A model generated the notes under the pieces. That model saw only the letters and a list, made by a program, of their open reading frames with translations, did no database searches and was not told the DNA's origin. 64,000 nucleotides of DNA, from contig CAJNOQ010000021.1 in NCBI GenBank assembly GCA_905250885.1, forward strand, positions 1 through 64,000, given 5' to 3'. A program made the position numbers and the translations under genes. This DNA comes from Didymodactylos carnosus. Taxonomy: Eukaryota > Rotifera > Eurotatoria > Philodinida > Philodinidae. Positions 62,479 through 64,000 of this stretch are shown here, piece after piece (positions within the stretch are counted from its first letter, which is position 1; every line of letters starts with the position of its first letter).

Positions 62479-64000
62479 TAAAATAAAATGTATATATGTT
62501 TGACGTGATGTCTCAATTAAACAAATTATAGAAAATTAATCGTTTTTTTATCCTTTGGCCGATTATTACTTTAAAAGAAAAGAAAAAAAAATGAGAGATA
62601 TTAGAAAAATTATTAGAAATTTTTTTTTTCTCATTTTTTTACAATACACTATTCCATAATCGGTCTGATCAATGTTATATGTTATGTTTTTCAATATTTT
62701 GTCCTTGCTCTAATTCAAGGATATGTTTGTGTGTGAACATTTTCTTTTCTTTCCCTTCATTAACAACTTTTCACTAACGGATGTTTAGTTTGATCTATTT
62801 ATGATATTTTGTTTTTAAAAAATAGCTTGCTCTAATCAATCTCCTCCTTATTTAACAAACAACAGACAAAAGATCATGAACAAAAACAAATATCAGAATA
62901 TTTTGACTTTCATCCATGTCTTTTTTTTTCATGTTTTCCTATGTTTTTTTTTCTCTATTGAAATAAAACTTTGAACAATACTAAAGTTCTATTAATATAG
63001 CGAACAATGATACAGATTCGAGAGTTCCACTGCATGTAAATCAACACTTGACACTCATAAATACATCTTTACCATTCGACACATTTTTTTAGGGAAAAAT
63101 ATACAAAACAACACTTTACTACACTACACTACACTTTTTCCACTATAGTACTGGCCTTGTAGTGGCACTGTAGTGACTTTGCAGTGATCAGAGGTAATGA
63201 ATGGAAGCAAGCGATAGATATCCTTCTAGCTCACTGCGTTTCGAAGGTCATGTTTCTACTTTACAGATTATTGTACTGATATGAAACATAAGTTGCTCAC
63301 CATCTAAAATATAAAAACTCTTTCCTAGACATGTGCAGAAATATCAGAGAGTTAAGTCGTAACAGTTTTATCGTATGATGTAAAAAAAGAAGGAGAACAA
63401 CGTATTGCCGGTTAGCATGAAATTTCTGACGACTATCCGTCATGTGAAAAATATGCAAAACGATGAAATGACAGCACAAAAAGGCGAAAATAAAGTTGAA
63501 ATTACATATCAGCATACCTCGATCGCGCGGATGGCAGCTACTTTTTCAGTTTTTCTTAAATTCAACGGTGGTCATTTCACTGCAAATTTCGACTTCACTA
63601 AAGTAACTAGAATATCAGTCATTTTTTGGCTTGTTCAGCCAGAAAAATGGATGAAAATCCTTTGTTTCATACTATAGTGTTGAAAATTGTTATTGTAGCT
63701 GGTCTTCAATAGCTCGCCAGGGCAGCGACATACACGCACACGCTTGTGTATTACTAATACGACGTTTCCCTCTTAGTCTCACTGAAAGACACACTAGGAT
63801 TTCTCAAGTCACTTCTGCGTCACTTGAAAAGGCTCAGTCATCTGCCTGTTGTACAGTGATTTCAAGATGACCCGTAATAATTCTGGTTTTGAATTGTTGT
63901 TGTCTTCTTTTTTCTTAGTCTGATTTTGTCTAAGAATATATTGGAGATTGTCTTCTGAAAGCTTTTATTTAGTTTCTATTCAACATTTATTTGAAAACAT
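62479..64000. other. 3' flank of the titin-like gene, no gene recognised
   Basis: Starts with the presumed 3' UTR (AT-rich with poly-T runs). At 63111-63190 a run of cacta repeats is followed by inverted tagtg repeats, able to fold back. From 63400 to 63680 a short open frame exists but has no recognisable features. No tRNA, no Ig or FN3 coding sequence and no kinase exon was found on either strand to the window end. Confidence 0.7.
62482..62487 (+). terminator. Candidate polyadenylation signal AATAAA just after the stop
   Basis: AATAAA occurs four bases after the TGA of the titin-like gene. A second AATAAA lies at 62962-62967. Either could be used. The distal one would give a 3' UTR of about 500 nt. 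Which one is used cannot be told from sequence. Confidence 0.5.

Noticed and set aside
63405-63677. A 90-codon open frame in the 3' flank.
   Set aside because: No motif or domain, and the length is within chance expectation for 1.5 kb of flank; not supported as a gene.

Overview
The window comes from an AT-rich animal genome. It is filled almost entirely by one giant plus-strand gene of the titin/twitchin/sallimus class of muscle proteins. I can place 104 exons from about 63 to the stop codon at 62476-62478. They carry about 37.6 kb of coding sequence (roughly 12,500 residues); the 5' end lies outside the window. All splice joins were derived by hand from GT...AG sites, codon phase and domain continuity, and the exon lengths and phases agree throughout. 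The typical intron is 50-70 bp. Compact introns, low GC and recent in-register sequence homogenisation would fit a small invertebrate such as a bdelloid rotifer, but this is inference and nothing here proves the taxon.

Layout: (1) 1-1272, a tandem array of PEVK-like Lys/Glu/Pro/Ala exons, then Ig domain 1. (2) 1273-7318, a 6 kb intron with a foldback-repeat stretch. (3) 7319-13790, Ig domains 2-14, a poly-Gln tract and a charged/Gly-rich linker. (4) 13909-46938, about 72 Ig domains in a strict six-Ig super-repeat (types a-b-c-d-e-f), twelve copies plus a partial one. (5) 46939-53650, a second Ig class, about 16 domains. (6) 54018-57440, a mixed FN3/Ig section (3 FN3, 2 Ig, 3 FN3, 2 Ig). (7) 57441-62478, fourteen FN3 domains in a row and a short unique tail. 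No protein kinase domain follows, which separates this gene from twitchin, projectin and vertebrate titin and makes it more like insect Sallimus.

Two other genes sit on the same strand inside the 3.8 kb intron at 28481-32276: an unrecognised two-exon gene (29056-30080) and an intronless A20/AN1 zinc-finger gene of the ZFAND5/6 class (31539-31985).

Structural signals: a 1,726 bp tract at 38368-40093 recurs without indels at 42624-44349, introns included. A second near-identical pair (33650-35508 versus 36762-37195) is interrupted by a single N at 37055. Both the flanking alignment and the super-repeat order predict that about 1,426 bp and four Ig domains are missing there. Non-coding DNA holds a piggyBac-type MITE with TTAA ends (47981-48559), a second MITE-like foldback (29258-29552) and a 95-nt near-perfect intronic hairpin (11232-11326).
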